In this document: positions 17,352-26,006 of the stretch, in pieces
How positions within the stretch are numbered: position 1 is the first letter of the stretch
Layout of the letters: each line of letters starts with the position of its first letter
Source of the DNA: an uncultured Saprospiraceae bacterium
Lineage (GTDB): Bacteria; Bacteroidota; Bacteroidia; Chitinophagales; Saprospiraceae
DNA: 42,041 bases
Direction: 5' to 3'
Assembly (NCBI GenBank): GCA_937924495.1
Contig: CALDSS010000109.1
Location: 1 to 42,041, forward strand
Translations under genes and position numbers: made by a program
The notes under the pieces: model-generated
Databases searched by the model: none
Told to the model about the DNA's origin: nothing
The model's input: the letters and a program-made list of their open reading frames with translations, nothing else

Positions 17352-20300
17352 TATCGCATTAATGTGATGTCTCCTCTGTAAAGTAGCGTCACCTCATCTT
17401 CAAACTCTACTTCTATCAAATAAACATAGACATACGGATCCATTGGTTTTCCTTGGAAAAATCCATCCCATGTTGGAATTCCACTTACGTCTGGCTCAAT
17501 ATCTGTTTGTTCATAAATCAAATTCCCCCACCTGTCAAAGATGCGCACATAATTTACATTCTGTACTCCTACGCCAGTGAATACTCTGAATTCATCATTG
17601 ATACCATCACCATTCGGAGAGAAAGCATTTGGTAGGAAAACATTTCTGTTTTTATCAACCTCGATAAATACTTCTGCATCTCCCACACAACCATTTACAT
17701 CATAAGCTGTAATCAAATAGGATTGATCTTCAAATGGACGCACGGTCGGATCTGGACATCTATCACATGATAATTGATCACCAGGCGTCCAAAAAATACT
17801 ATCAGGATTAATCGGCGCACCGCCAGGATTAAACTGTGGTAATAAACGCATGCTATCTCCCAATTCAACTTCAATCACTGGATCAATATTAATCACAACT
17901 GGATTTGGCTGAGTAATATTGATTGTTGTATCAATAGAACAATTTCTACTATCAAAAATCTCAATTATGTGCGGGCCAGAAAAAACATTGGTTCCAAAAC
18001 TAATATCTTGTAATGGCGCTTGATCCACAGAGTAGGCATAAGACCCTCCGTTCCCTCCATCTACTGTTGCAATATTGATTGAAGTAGTAAATCCAAAACA
18101 TTGAATTGCTGGAATGTCTTCTAAAGTAAATGTAATTGGTGGCGGTTCGTTTATGGTGTGTGAAACGGTAGATTGGCACCCACGTCCATCCGTTACCAAA
18201 ATAGAATACATCCCAGATGTCAAATCAAATGCTCCTGGAGAACTATTTGGGGCTACGCTTGGCGTCCATTGGTAACTTACATTGCCTGTGTTTCCTCCCA
18301 TTGTAATAATTGCAATTTGACCATTATCTCCTCCCGGGCATTCAACATCAAAAGTGTTATCAATATCGACATCGGCAATAAACTCATTAGGCTCAGTAAT
18401 AATGACTGACGAATTGAAAGTACAGTTATTATTATCAGTAATGTTTACAAAAAAGGTATCCGCAGGTAAACCTGGAATTATTTGAGGATTTCCTGTTGCA
18501 GGCGGAAGCGTAACACCAGCTGGTAGATTTATCCAGTCAAATGTGTATGGCCCTTCGCCTCCAATAGCTCGGATCGTAATCTCACCATCGGCTCGTCCAG
18601 AACAACTTACAGGAGTCGCACCCTCAACAATAGAAGAAAGCGGATCTCTTGATGGAAACATCATTTGAACAAAAACATCACAAGTACCATCAGAAACTAT
18701 AAGTTGTTGATTTCCTGCACACAACTGAATGGCAGTACTAGAAATAACACCCATCTCAACTTCTCCAGAAGGCCATGTAAAATTGAACGTTCCTGACGAG
18801 CCATCACTATATGTTGCAGTTGCAGTTGCCGAACCGTCACAGCTAGTTCCGGTAGCTCCAAAACAACTCACTGGCATAACAATATCTATATCAACCTCTA
18901 TTGAAGGTGGGTCAACAATTTCAAAAGTGGTATCTACCGAAGGACATTGATTTGCATCTGTTATGGTAACGCCGTAAGTACCTGCCGTAGTTTCTAAGAA
19001 AGGTGAGCCAAGTGATCCTGATGGAGAACTCCAATTGTATATGTAAGGTGCTGTCCCTCCACTCACTATTAAACTGGCAAAACCATTAGCATCTTCAGGG
19101 CATGTTGGTGACTTGAGTATTATATCATCAATACTTACAAGAGATGGCGCTAATACGTTTGCAGTATCAATTGTCTCACATCCATCTGCCGACACAACAG
19201 TAACATAGTATTCTCCATTTGTCAATCCATTAATTGAAGTTAGCGTCGCTCCACTTTGAGTTGTTGACCAACGATAATCTGTAATTGGTGCACTTCCGTC
19301 ATTTGCAATGACCATTAGTTCACCATCCATATCACCCTCACAAGCAATAGAGTCGTTTCTGAAATCAATTATCACTGGAGGAGAAGCACCGCTGATTGTA
19401 AACTGAAGAGAATCAATACACGTATTATCATCTGTAACGGTCAATGTATAATCTCCAGCAGATAATCGGTTTATAACATTTGAGGTCTGACCAACAACTC
19501 CCCAATCATACATGTAATTAACGACAGCTGTTCCTCCAGTCACATTCACCTCTGCGGTTCCATCCATTCCAACACACGTTTCATCTGTTTTATTGAGCAA
19601 CGTAATGGTTATTGGATCAGGTTCCGTAACGATAAAGGTTGTATCAATAAAGCAACCATCAGTATCTCTCATCCTTATTCGGTAATTTCCTGCTCGAAGG
19701 TTTTCAATATTACTTGTCGTTTGGGTGTTGGTCGTGTTACCACTTCCTATTGGAGGATTTGAGTTCCACAAAAAAGTATAAGGTAGTGCAGCTGGCCCAG
19801 GAGTAGATACTCCTTCAATAAATATTTGACCATCATCTCCACCATTACAAGAAACATTTGCTACAGTAACGTTAGTAAGTGATAATGATCTCAAAGCACC
19901 TACAATTAAGAATGTATCTAATCGACACCCATTGTCATTGACAATCGAAATGTCGTACCTACCAGGAAAAGCCCCGTTTCCTAAATTGTACTGATTGCTT
20001 CTAATCATTTGAGAAGTCATGTCTGGAAACGTGACTTCAATATCATAGGATCTTGGTGTTGGATCATTTGGATCAACATCAACGGAGAACATTATCGAAC
20101 CATCATCATTACCAGAACAAGTTGCAGGCATAGAAGAACCAGTGATGGAAATTGGAAAAGGATCATCCAAAACTCTATTTGCATTAGCTACACAGCCAAA
20201 TTGATCTTCTACCCTAACATCATAAAGTCCTCTGCTGAGGTTTGAAATTATAGACGTCTGTTGGCCTCGATTCCATTGATATGTATATAGATTAGGATCG

Positions 20301-22027
20301 GGGTTTGGAACTCTTGTACCATCAACAATAACATCAGCCATTAATGCGCCATCAACCCCATTAGGACAACTTATATCCTGAATCGGATTAATATTTACTG
20401 CTAATTGAGGACGTTCAATTACGTCAACTGTTGTTGTAAAAGTTTCAGCAGGCATAGAGCTATCTGTTACTGTTACTTCGAATGTTGCTGCTGATTGATT
20501 TGAAGCAGTAATTTCATCTCCGTCAACATTTAGTGTAAAAGGTCCTTGAACTGGGCCATTGGTTGTGATATTTCTGTAAGTCACCGTGTAAGGTGGCGTT
20601 CCAGAAATTGGTCTAATCGTTAATGCTCCATTGTTTTGTGCAAAACACGCTGTATCCACCTCAAACTCTAAATCAACAGCAGCATTAGATATTTTTACAA
20701 AACCTGAAACTGTTGTAGAGAAACCAATGCGTTCATCATTCTCATTGGTAACCTCAATTGGAGTTTGAGCACTTGAAAAAATTATATCACTGAAGTCTCC
20801 GACTTGACCAACAGCAATGAAGCATAATCTATAAAACATAGTTCCATCAGCAACAGTAACTCCATTTGGAAGATTTGGACTTATCCAAGAAAAAGTCAAT
20901 TGACCATCATTCACAAAAGGAGTCCCCGTACTTATTGATCCTGGAAAAATTGGAGTTGCATCATCAATGCCATCATATTGAAGTACTGTTTCATCCCATT
21001 CGATGGTATATTGCACACCAGTTATATCTTCAAAATCATTGACGCTAACCTCAACGCAAACTCTATCTCCCGGTGCTACTAGTTCTCTACTACCATCAGA
21101 TTTTGTGCCTTGACACCCAATCATATCTAATCTAAAAACCGCTGAACAGCTTTTCCCATCCTCAACCGTAACCTCATAAGTCCCTTGCTCTGGAACGGAA
21201 AATTCAACTCTGGATGCATTAGTCGCTGGACCACTTGTAATCGTTCCTGTTGTACTTCTGTCTCCAACTTTTTCAATTCTAATATCATAGTTCGAGTTAT
21301 CATATCTGGGCAGTCCACCCAAAACTTGAAAAGAAGCATCACACCCCTCATTTGTTGATAAAAATTGAATCTCATCATTAGGAACCGATATTGGAGAAAG
21401 GTAAACAACCGAAAATGCTTGATCCGCTCTTAAGTTCACACAAGGTCCTACTACACCTGATACTGTAGTAAAACTTCTATCATTAAAATCATCGAAAGTC
21501 ATTGGAGCAAACCAAAACTGCTGCCATCCATCTACAGAGCTGAAAGCCCTTCTCAAACTACCATCATTTGAAAAAACGGCATCTCCATTTTGCTGATCCG
21601 CTGCTACCCAAATTTCGTTTTCTTGAAAGACTGTATTTCCGTTAAGGACAATATAGTCTGTATTATTTACACACGGATCGTTTTGAATAACAGATAACTC
21701 TGGCCCTGTGGCTGACGGCTCACAATCAAAAAACACATATCCAACACCAGCTTGAGCAGAATTGGGGCTATCCAATAAATTGAAGTCCCCTGCGTGATCT
21801 ACCTGAATCTGATCATTATGACAAAGGAAGGTTATCGCAGAACCTATATCATTACTTTGTGCCGTGATAGCAGTAATCGATGCTACAGTTCCTGCATCTT
21901 GCTGATCACAATCCATCAGGATTTCAGCACTACTGCCTGGCGTTATCTTGATAGGTTCCGGTTTTTGAGCCGATACTGTATTTACAAAAAACAAAATCAG
22001 CATCAAAAAAGTGAGTCGAGACATCAT
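17351..22027 (-). CDS. Large T9SS surface protein with cohesin-like domain and SprB-type repeats
   Basis: The 1558-residue product starts with a signal peptide (about residues 1-20, ending VSAQ) and ends with a gliding-motility-type (type B) T9SS sorting domain of about 85 residues opening NVFLPNAFSPNGDGINDEF and containing the IFDRWGNLIYE and PVYVYLIEV-like strands. An N-terminal region of about 300 residues is followed by a cohesin-like domain (VAPGDRVCVEVSVNDFEDI ... YTIEWDETVLQYDG, roughly 315-450). After that come around ten SprB-like Ig repeats, each opening with a Cys-x-Gly/Asp-Gly pattern (VSCNGGDDGQI, VSCSGRADGEI, VECPGGDNGQI). It should be exported by Sec, then T9SS, and sit on the cell surface as an adhesin or matrix protein. 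Ligand unknown. Confidence 0.92.
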   Translation of the reverse strand: MMSRLTFLMLILFFVNTVSAQKPEPIKITPGSSAEILMDCDQQDAGTVASITAITAQSNDIGSAITFLCHNDQIQVDHAGDFNLLDSPNSAQAGVGYVFFDCEPSATGPELSVIQNDPCVNNTDYIVLNGNTVFQENEIWVAADQQNGDAVFSNDGSLRRAFSSVDGWQQFWFAPMTFDDFNDRSFTTVSGVVGPCVNLRADQAFSVVYLSPISVPNDEIQFLSTNEGCDASFQVLGGLPRYDNSNYDIRIEKVGDRSTTGTITSGPATNASRVEFSVPEQGTYEVTVEDGKSCSAVFRLDMIGCQGTKSDGSRELVAPGDRVCVEVSVNDFEDITGVQYTIEWDETVLQYDGIDDATPIFPGSISTGTPFVNDGQLTFSWISPNLPNGVTVADGTMFYRLCFIAVGQVGDFSDIIFSSAQTPIEVTNENDERIGFSTTVSGFVKISNAAVDLEFEVDTACFAQNNGALTIRPISGTPPYTVTYRNITTNGPVQGPFTLNVDGDEITASNQSAATFEVTVTDSSMPAETFTTTVDVIERPQLAVNINPIQDISCPNGVDGALMADVIVDGTRVPNPDPNLYTYQWNRGQQTSIISNLSRGLYDVRVEDQFGCVANANRVLDDPFPISITGSSMPATCSGNDDGSIMFSVDVDPNDPTPRSYDIEVTFPDMTSQMIRSNQYNLGNGAFPGRYDISIVNDNGCRLDTFLIVGALRSLSLTNVTVANVSCNGGDDGQIFIEGVSTPGPAALPYTFLWNSNPPIGSGNTTNTQTTSNIENLRAGNYRIRMRDTDGCFIDTTFIVTEPDPITITLLNKTDETCVGMDGTAEVNVTGGTAVVNYMYDWGVVGQTSNVINRLSAGDYTLTVTDDNTCIDSLQFTISGASPPVIIDFRNDSIACEGDMDGELMVIANDGSAPITDYRWSTTQSGATLTSINGLTNGEYYVTVVSADGCETIDTANVLAPSLVSIDDIILKSPTCPEDANGFASLIVSGGTAPYIYNWSSPSGSLGSPFLETTAGTYGVTITDANQCPSVDTTFEIVDPPSIEVDIDIVMPVSCFGATGTSCDGSATATATYSDGSSGTFNFTWPSGEVEMGVISSTAIQLCAGNQQLIVSDGTCDVFVQMMFPSRDPLSSIVEGATPVSCSGRADGEITIRAIGGEGPYTFDWINLPAGVTLPPATGNPQIIPGLPADTFFVNITDNNNCTFNSSVIITEPNEFIADVDIDNTFDVECPGGDNGQIAIITMGGNTGNVSYQWTPSVAPNSSPGAFDLTSGMYSILVTDGRGCQSTVSHTINEPPPITFTLEDIPAIQCFGFTTSINIATVDGGNGGSYAYSVDQAPLQDISFGTNVFSGPHIIEIFDSRNCSIDTTINITQPNPVVINIDPVIEVELGDSMRLLPQFNPGGAPINPDSIFWTPGDQLSCDRCPDPTVRPFEDQSYLITAYDVNGCVGDAEVFIEVDKNRNVFLPNAFSPNGDGINDEFRVFTGVGVQNVNYVRIFDRWGNLIYEQTDIEPDVSGIPTWDGFFQGKPMDPYVYVYLIEVEFEDEVTLLYRGDITLMR

Positions 22028-22047
22028 ATCGGTTTATAATTTTTATG

Positions 22048-22078
22048 TCAATGTTGTGAGAACATTGAGGCAAAAGTA
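22048..22078 (-). promoter_or_regulatory. Promoter and start-site palindrome of the large T9SS gene
   Basis: TACTTTTG (minus strand, 22078-22071) matches TAnnTTTG. Immediately downstream a perfect palindrome, TCAATGTT-gtgag-AACATTGA (22048-22068), covers the expected transcription start. It could be an operator or a 5'-terminal mRNA hairpin. Repeat copy B begins 25 bases upstream, at the -33 region. Confidence 0.5.
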
Positions 22079-22102
22079 GTTATCGTTTTTGGTAATAATT
22101 CA

Positions 22103-22260
22103 GAGTTTGTTTAAAATTCGGATTTAGAAGCAAAAATTGAAGGTTTTTGGCTCTGAGGAAGTCATTTTTTTCAGCATAGTCAAATTATGGTTCAAAAAAT
22201 TGGCGAAGTCAGATTCAAAAAATTCAATTTGTAGCTTAAAGATGAGTTTTAAAGAAACTC
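22103..22260 (+). repeat. Palindromic intergenic repeat, copy B (158 bp)
   Basis: Terminal arms GAGTTTGTTTAAAA (22103-22116) and TTTTAAAGAAACTC (22247-22260) are complementary at 13 of 14 positions. The middle shares GGCTCTGAGGAAGT, AGCATAG, GAAGTCAGATTC and TAGCTTAAA-like segments with copies A and C in the same order. This is the most diverged copy. A 77-codon reading frame across it looks accidental. Confidence 0.75.
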
Positions 22261-22388
22261 GCAGGAGTGCAATTTTTTGAAAACGTCTTGCGAAACTCTT
22301 TATTGCTCGATTTTTAACAATTAGTAAAAAAAGAAATATGAGACAAAACCCTGCCAATTTCAGCTATTTACAAACAACAAAAGAACTG

Positions 22389-23624
22389 CTACAAAACCTT
22401 ACCTTTCAAGATGACTTTTTCGACCAAATTGCTGCCGAAGGCATACGGTAAATAGTCTATTGAAGGCATTTTTTTAGAAATAAAAAGATTAGCAATTTTT
22501 CCTTTTGCAATTGAGCCTACTTCATTTTCTACATCCATTGCAACGGCTCCATTAATTGTGGTTGCATTTACGACCTCTTCTGGCAACATTCTCAATCTAA
22601 TACAACCCAAAGAAAGTACAAAGGGCATTTTCACAGAAGGAGTCGTTCCCGGATTAAAATCTGTGGCCAGTGCAATTCCTAATCCGCCGTCAATCATTTT
22701 TCTGGCTGGCGGGGTGTGTTCTTGATTTAAAAAAAATGGAGCAGTAGGCAATAGTGTAGGAATTGTATCCGATTTTTTCAAAACCTCTATCTCTTCATCC
22801 GTCATTACTTCTAAGTGATCAACTGATTTTGCTCGGTATTTTACAGCCATTTCAATTCCTCCTAAACTATAAAATTGATTGGTGTGAATTTTTGCAGGAA
22901 GGTTGTATTTCGCCCCTGCTTCCAAAATTTTTGCCGTCTCATCTACTGAAAAAGCGACTTTTTCACAAAAGACATCAATATAATCTGCAAGTCCTTCATC
23001 TGCTATTTGCGGCAACATTTTATTCAACACTAAATCTAAATACTTTTTTCGGTCAGACCGAAATTCCATTGGAATGGAATGAGCGCCTAAGAAAGTAGAT
23101 TTGATAATTACATCTGTATTTTCTTTCAATCTCCTGATGACGCGAAGCATTTTCAGCTCGCTATCCACTGTCAATCCGTAACCGCTTTTTATTTCGATGG
23201 CACCCGTTCCAAAATGAGTTGCCTCTCCTAATCGCTCCAACGCTTGATCGTATAATTCTTCCTCATCTGCTTTTTGAAGTTTTCGAGCAGAATTTAAAAT
23301 TCCACCACCTCTTGCGGATATTTCTTCGTAAGAAAGTCCTTTTATTCTATCTACAAATTCTCCTTCTCTGCTTGCCGCAAAAACAAGGTGTGTATGCGAG
23401 TCACAAAAAGAAGGAAAAACGAATTTTCCAGAAGCGTCAATTTCTTGATCTGCTCTTGCAGGCGCATTTTTCATTAAACCAAAATCAGCGATCCGATCGC
23501 CTTTAGTTAATAAAAATGCATTTTCTATACTTGGCAAGTCTTTCATCTTCTCGCCGCGGACGAGTTGATTGCCCTTCTGCGTCTGAACCAGCCTTTTTAT
23601 ATTCTTTATTAAAATAGACGTCAT
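22389..23624 (-). CDS. hutI: Imidazolonepropionase
   Basis: This amidohydrolase opens the ring of 4-imidazolone-5-propanoate to N-formimidoyl-glutamate, the third step of histidine breakdown. The 411-residue product has the metal-binding DSHTH (Asp75-His79), the substrate loop FAASREGEF, the ARGGGILNSARK segment, STFLGAHSIP, KIHTNQFYSLGG and the late ATDFNPGTTPS motif. No hutH, hutU or hutG is in the window, so the pathway genes must be elsewhere. It is the last gene of a three-gene unit, nine bases after the small secreted protein gene, downstream of an RNA methyltransferase. Confidence 0.94.
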   Translation of the reverse strand: MTSILIKNIKRLVQTQKGNQLVRGEKMKDLPSIENAFLLTKGDRIADFGLMKNAPARADQEIDASGKFVFPSFCDSHTHLVFAASREGEFVDRIKGLSYEEISARGGGILNSARKLQKADEEELYDQALERLGEATHFGTGAIEIKSGYGLTVDSELKMLRVIRRLKENTDVIIKSTFLGAHSIPMEFRSDRKKYLDLVLNKMLPQIADEGLADYIDVFCEKVAFSVDETAKILEAGAKYNLPAKIHTNQFYSLGGIEMAVKYRAKSVDHLEVMTDEEIEVLKKSDTIPTLLPTAPFFLNQEHTPPARKMIDGGLGIALATDFNPGTTPSVKMPFVLSLGCIRLRMLPEEVVNATTINGAVAMDVENEVGSIAKGKIANLFISKKMPSIDYLPYAFGSNLVEKVILKGKVL

Positions 23625-23633
23625 GAATTGCGA

Positions 23634-23918
23634 CTAATATTTTTCTATTTTCTTTTCGAGGTAATCCACATGCTGTACATCACCTAGGCGAAACTTGATT
23701 GGCACCTTTGTAGATTTTTCCATTTGAACTTCCATTTTACAGAAGAAGGCCAAATCTTTATAACTGTATGCCTGTGGCACATTAGTTTTTTCGATTTTCA
23801 AATCTTTTTGAAGAATAGAATTGAGCGCAGGGAATTGTTGCTCATTAGGCAGCTCTGCTTGAGCCATCAAAAATTGACAGCTTACCATTACTACAAATCC
23901 CAATATCAATTTCCTCAT
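23634..23918 (-). CDS. Small secreted protein of unknown function (94 aa)
   Basis: I do not recognise a family. The 94-residue product has a clear signal peptide (MRKLILGFVVMVSCQFLMAQ) and a mature part of about 74 residues that is charged and ends LEKKIEKY. One cysteine remains in the mature part (FFCKMEVQM). Its start codon overlaps the stop of the upstream RNA methyltransferase gene (ATGA, 23915-23918) and its stop is nine bases from hutI, so it is translated within one operon and is very probably real. Likely periplasmic. Confidence 0.75.
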   Translation of the reverse strand: MRKLILGFVVMVSCQFLMAQAELPNEQQFPALNSILQKDLKIEKTNVPQAYSYKDLAFFCKMEVQMEKSTKVPIKFRLGDVQHVDYLEKKIEKY

Positions 23919-25066
23919 GATTTACTTTTTAAGAAATCCAATCGTTTTCCCTTGAAGAGTTCAAATTTCTGGAATTTACACTCCAGCTTGCCATTATATA
24001 AGGTATATTTTTTGGAAGGACGAAGACCTACCTTCTTTAAAGCATCCTTATTTGAAGAAATCATCCAAGCTGTCCATCCCTGAAATTTATTTTTGAAGTG
24101 ATCACCCATTTCTTGATAAAACGCCTCTGCATCTTCCAGTTCCAATCTTTCATGATAAGGTGGATTCATAAGAATCATTCCTTCCTCACTTTCTGGTTCA
24201 ACCGCATAAAAATCTTTTCTATCAAAATTCAAATCTTCATCCAAGCCTACTATCATCGCATTCTTTCTACTATAATGTCTAGCCTGAGGATCTTTATCAG
24301 ATGCCTGAATTTTTAATTCATTTTGGTTCGTACGTTCTTTTGCTTCTTCGACCACCTCGTCCCAAATTTTTCTATCAAAGTCCTTCCAAACATGAAAACC
24401 GAATCGCTCTTTCAAAATCTGAGGAGGAATATTTCGAGCAATCATCGCTGCTTCAATTGGAATAGTGCCCGCACCACACATCGGATCAAGTAATGTCTTT
24501 TCGTTTTTCCAACCAGAAAGCAAAATCATACCTGCAGCCAGTGCCTCATTAATAGGTGCTTGCAAGGCGTTGAGTCGATAACCACGTTTATGTAACGAAT
24601 CTCCCGAGCTGTCCATTGCAATTTCACATCTATCTTCCTGAATTAATAAATGAAATCGACGATCAGGCGTTTGCGTATCAATGTTTGGTCGATCTCCCGT
24701 ATTTCTACGAAACTGATCGACGATGGCATCTTTCATTTTCAATGACATGTATTTCGAGTGTGTGAAATACTTTGAGCTCACTGCCGAAGCAATTGCAAAG
24801 GTGTCATGATTAGAAATTATCGTTGACCAATCAAATTCACTGACTTTTTTGTAGAAATGATTTTCGTGTCGAGCACGAAATTTATAGAAAGGAACTAAAA
24901 TTCGAAGCGCAGTTCTTAATTCATAATTTGCGCGGTAGAGTAATTTCTTATCTCCTTCAAATTCGACTGCTCGAGTGACTTTTTTGATGTTTTGTGCGCC
25001 CAAAGCTTCCAACTCTTGAGCAAGCACATCCTCCAATCCATGGAAAGTTTTGGCTACTATTTGCAC
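23915..25066 (-). CDS. THUMP-domain class I SAM-dependent RNA methyltransferase (RlmL-type)
   Basis: The 383-residue product joins an N-terminal ferredoxin-like/THUMP RNA-binding region (residues 1-150) to a Rossmann methyltransferase domain. The SAM-binding motif is DPMCGAGT (194-201) and the catalytic motif is NPPY (301-304), the signature of N2-guanine (or N6-adenine) methylation. It matches the RlmL/YpsC group that modifies 23S rRNA; a tRNA m2G (Trm14/TrmN) role is possible. The start is GTG at 25066: an in-frame stop lies six codons upstream and a perfect promoter box lies at 25094-25087. It heads the operon with the small secreted protein and hutI. Confidence 0.9.
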   Translation of the reverse strand: MQIVAKTFHGLEDVLAQELEALGAQNIKKVTRAVEFEGDKKLLYRANYELRTALRILVPFYKFRARHENHFYKKVSEFDWSTIISNHDTFAIASAVSSKYFTHSKYMSLKMKDAIVDQFRRNTGDRPNIDTQTPDRRFHLLIQEDRCEIAMDSSGDSLHKRGYRLNALQAPINEALAAGMILLSGWKNEKTLLDPMCGAGTIPIEAAMIARNIPPQILKERFGFHVWKDFDRKIWDEVVEEAKERTNQNELKIQASDKDPQARHYSRKNAMIVGLDEDLNFDRKDFYAVEPESEEGMILMNPPYHERLELEDAEAFYQEMGDHFKNKFQGWTAWMISSNKDALKKVGLRPSKKYTLYNGKLECKFQKFELFKGKRLDFLKSKS

Positions 25067-25086
25067 GATTTTAGCATTTTGTCATC

Positions 25087-25094
25087 CAAAGGTA
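25087..25094 (-). promoter_or_regulatory. -7 promoter box of the RNA methyltransferase operon
   Basis: TACCTTTG on the minus strand is a perfect TAnnTTTG box, 20 bases before the GTG start. Repeat copy C begins 22 bases upstream, where a -33 element would be, so the repeat may supply or disturb the upstream promoter half. Confidence 0.6.
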
Positions 25095-25116
25095 GTTTTT
25101 GTGGCCGAAAAGCATG

Positions 25117-25276
25117 GAAGTTGTTTAAGAATAGATTTTAACCTGCAAATTGGATACTAAAGAACCTGATTTTGCCAAATTTTAAATCCGTAGCACTACT
25201 ATGAATTGAAAATTTGACTTCTTCAAAACCTTTATTCTCAAATTTTCGGTTCTAAACTCCACTCTTAAACAACTTC
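25117..25276 (-). repeat. Palindromic intergenic repeat, copy C (160 bp, inverted)
   Basis: Terminal arms GAAGTTGTTTAAGA (25117-25130) and TCTTAAACAACTTC (25263-25276) are perfect 14-bp inverted repeats. Read on the minus strand it aligns with copy A along its length, sharing the GAAGTTGTTTAA start, TGGAGTT-AGAA, the CGAAAATT block, an ATCAGGTTCTTTAG block and GCAG-TT near the end. It lies between the divergent RNA methyltransferase operon and rplS. Confidence 0.85.
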
Positions 25277-25297
25277 ATAGATAAATATGTTTTTTGG

Positions 25298-25330
25298 TTG
25301 CACTTTATTAGAAAGAAAATACTATCTTTG
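25298..25330 (+). promoter_or_regulatory. Promoter of rplS
   Basis: TTG (25298-25300), a 22-base spacer and TATCTTTG (25323-25330) form a Bacteroidota promoter 36 bases before the ATG. Repeat copy C ends 21 bases upstream. Confidence 0.7.
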
Positions 25331-25366
25331 CCGCCCATTTCAGAAAAAGTGTAAATTATCAATAAA

Positions 25367-25735
25367 ATGAATGCACAAGACGCGATTAACTTCGTACACG
25401 AGCAGTTCAACTCTAAAAAAGAGTATCCAGCGTTTCGCCCAGGCGACAATATCGCTGTAAGTTATAAGATTATTGAGGGAAGTAAAGTACGTATTCAGGT
25501 TTTTCGTGGAGACGTAATCCAAATCAATGGAGAAGGTGCCACTAAGACTTTTACTGTTCGTAAAAAATCGAACGGAGTAGGTGTAGAGCGTATCTTTCCG
25601 TATGCTTCTCCAAATATTGACGAAATTAAAGTTTTGAAATTCGGTAAAGTTCGCCGTGCTAAACTTTATTATTTACGTAACGCCATCGGTAAGAAGGGGC
25701 GTATCAAAGAGAGAAAACTTTTCACAGCTAATTAA
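25367..25735 (+). CDS. rplS: 50S ribosomal protein L19
   Basis: The 122-residue product is full length for L19, located at the 30S-50S interface. Typical segments are FRPGDNIAVSYKI, RIQVFRGDVI, KTFTVRKKSNGVGVERIFP and the basic end KVRRAKLYYLRN. In many bacteria rplS sits with rpsP, rimM and trmD; here it is a single-gene unit with its own promoter and terminator. No autoregulatory leader structure is obvious in the short leader. Confidence 0.97.
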   Translation: MNAQDAINFVHEQFNSKKEYPAFRPGDNIAVSYKIIEGSKVRIQVFRGDVIQINGEGATKTFTVRKKSNGVGVERIFPYASPNIDEIKVLKFGKVRRAKLYYLRNAIGKKGRIKERKLFTAN

Positions 25736-25774
25736 TTATCTTCGGATCTAAAGCTGCTAAAGTGAAAAAACTAT

Positions 25775-25810
25775 AAAGAGTCATCGGTTTTCCGGTGGCT
25801 CTTTTTGTTT
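25775..25810 (+). terminator. Intrinsic terminator of rplS
   Basis: A 13-bp stem (25775-25787 with 25792-25804; two G-U pairs, TTTT loop) runs straight into a T-rich tail ending at 25810. Confidence 0.88.
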
Positions 25811-25952
25811 TGAGAGAGATGAGGAGTCAGCTGTCAGGAGCGGCTTCGCCAACTTTCAGGATGGACTTTGTTCATTTTCAGATCTTCTCTGACTCCTGAT
25901 ACCTTACTCCTGAAAGTTGCCGAAGACAAGCTTAATTTCTGACCTCTCAAAA
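25808..25952. repeat. Nested palindromic element between rplS and tgt
   Basis: Outer arms TTTTGAGAG (25808-25816) and CTCTCAAAA (25944-25952) are exact complements. Inner arms CTTCGcCAACTTTCAGGA (25844-25861) and its inverse (25908-25925) match at 17 of 18 positions. GAGGAGTCAG (25821-25830) also matches an inverse copy at 25889-25898, crossing the inner arms. The element ends just before the tgt promoter region and makes it unlikely that tgt starts at the upstream ATG (25917). Confidence 0.65.
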
Positions 25953-26006
25953 AAAATCACATTCAACACCTCAAACTTAACTCCTCCTAATTACCTTCGC
26001 CCTCCG

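Noticed and set aside
22124-22357. 77-codon minus-strand reading frame as a gene
   Set aside because: It lies mostly inside repeat copy B and has no promoter or recognisable features; the repeat explains the sequence.
25917-26006. 30-residue N-terminal extension of tRNA-guanine transglycosylase
   Set aside because: The extension reads through the right side of a palindromic element and is unlike the family; the start at 26007 gives the conserved N-terminus.
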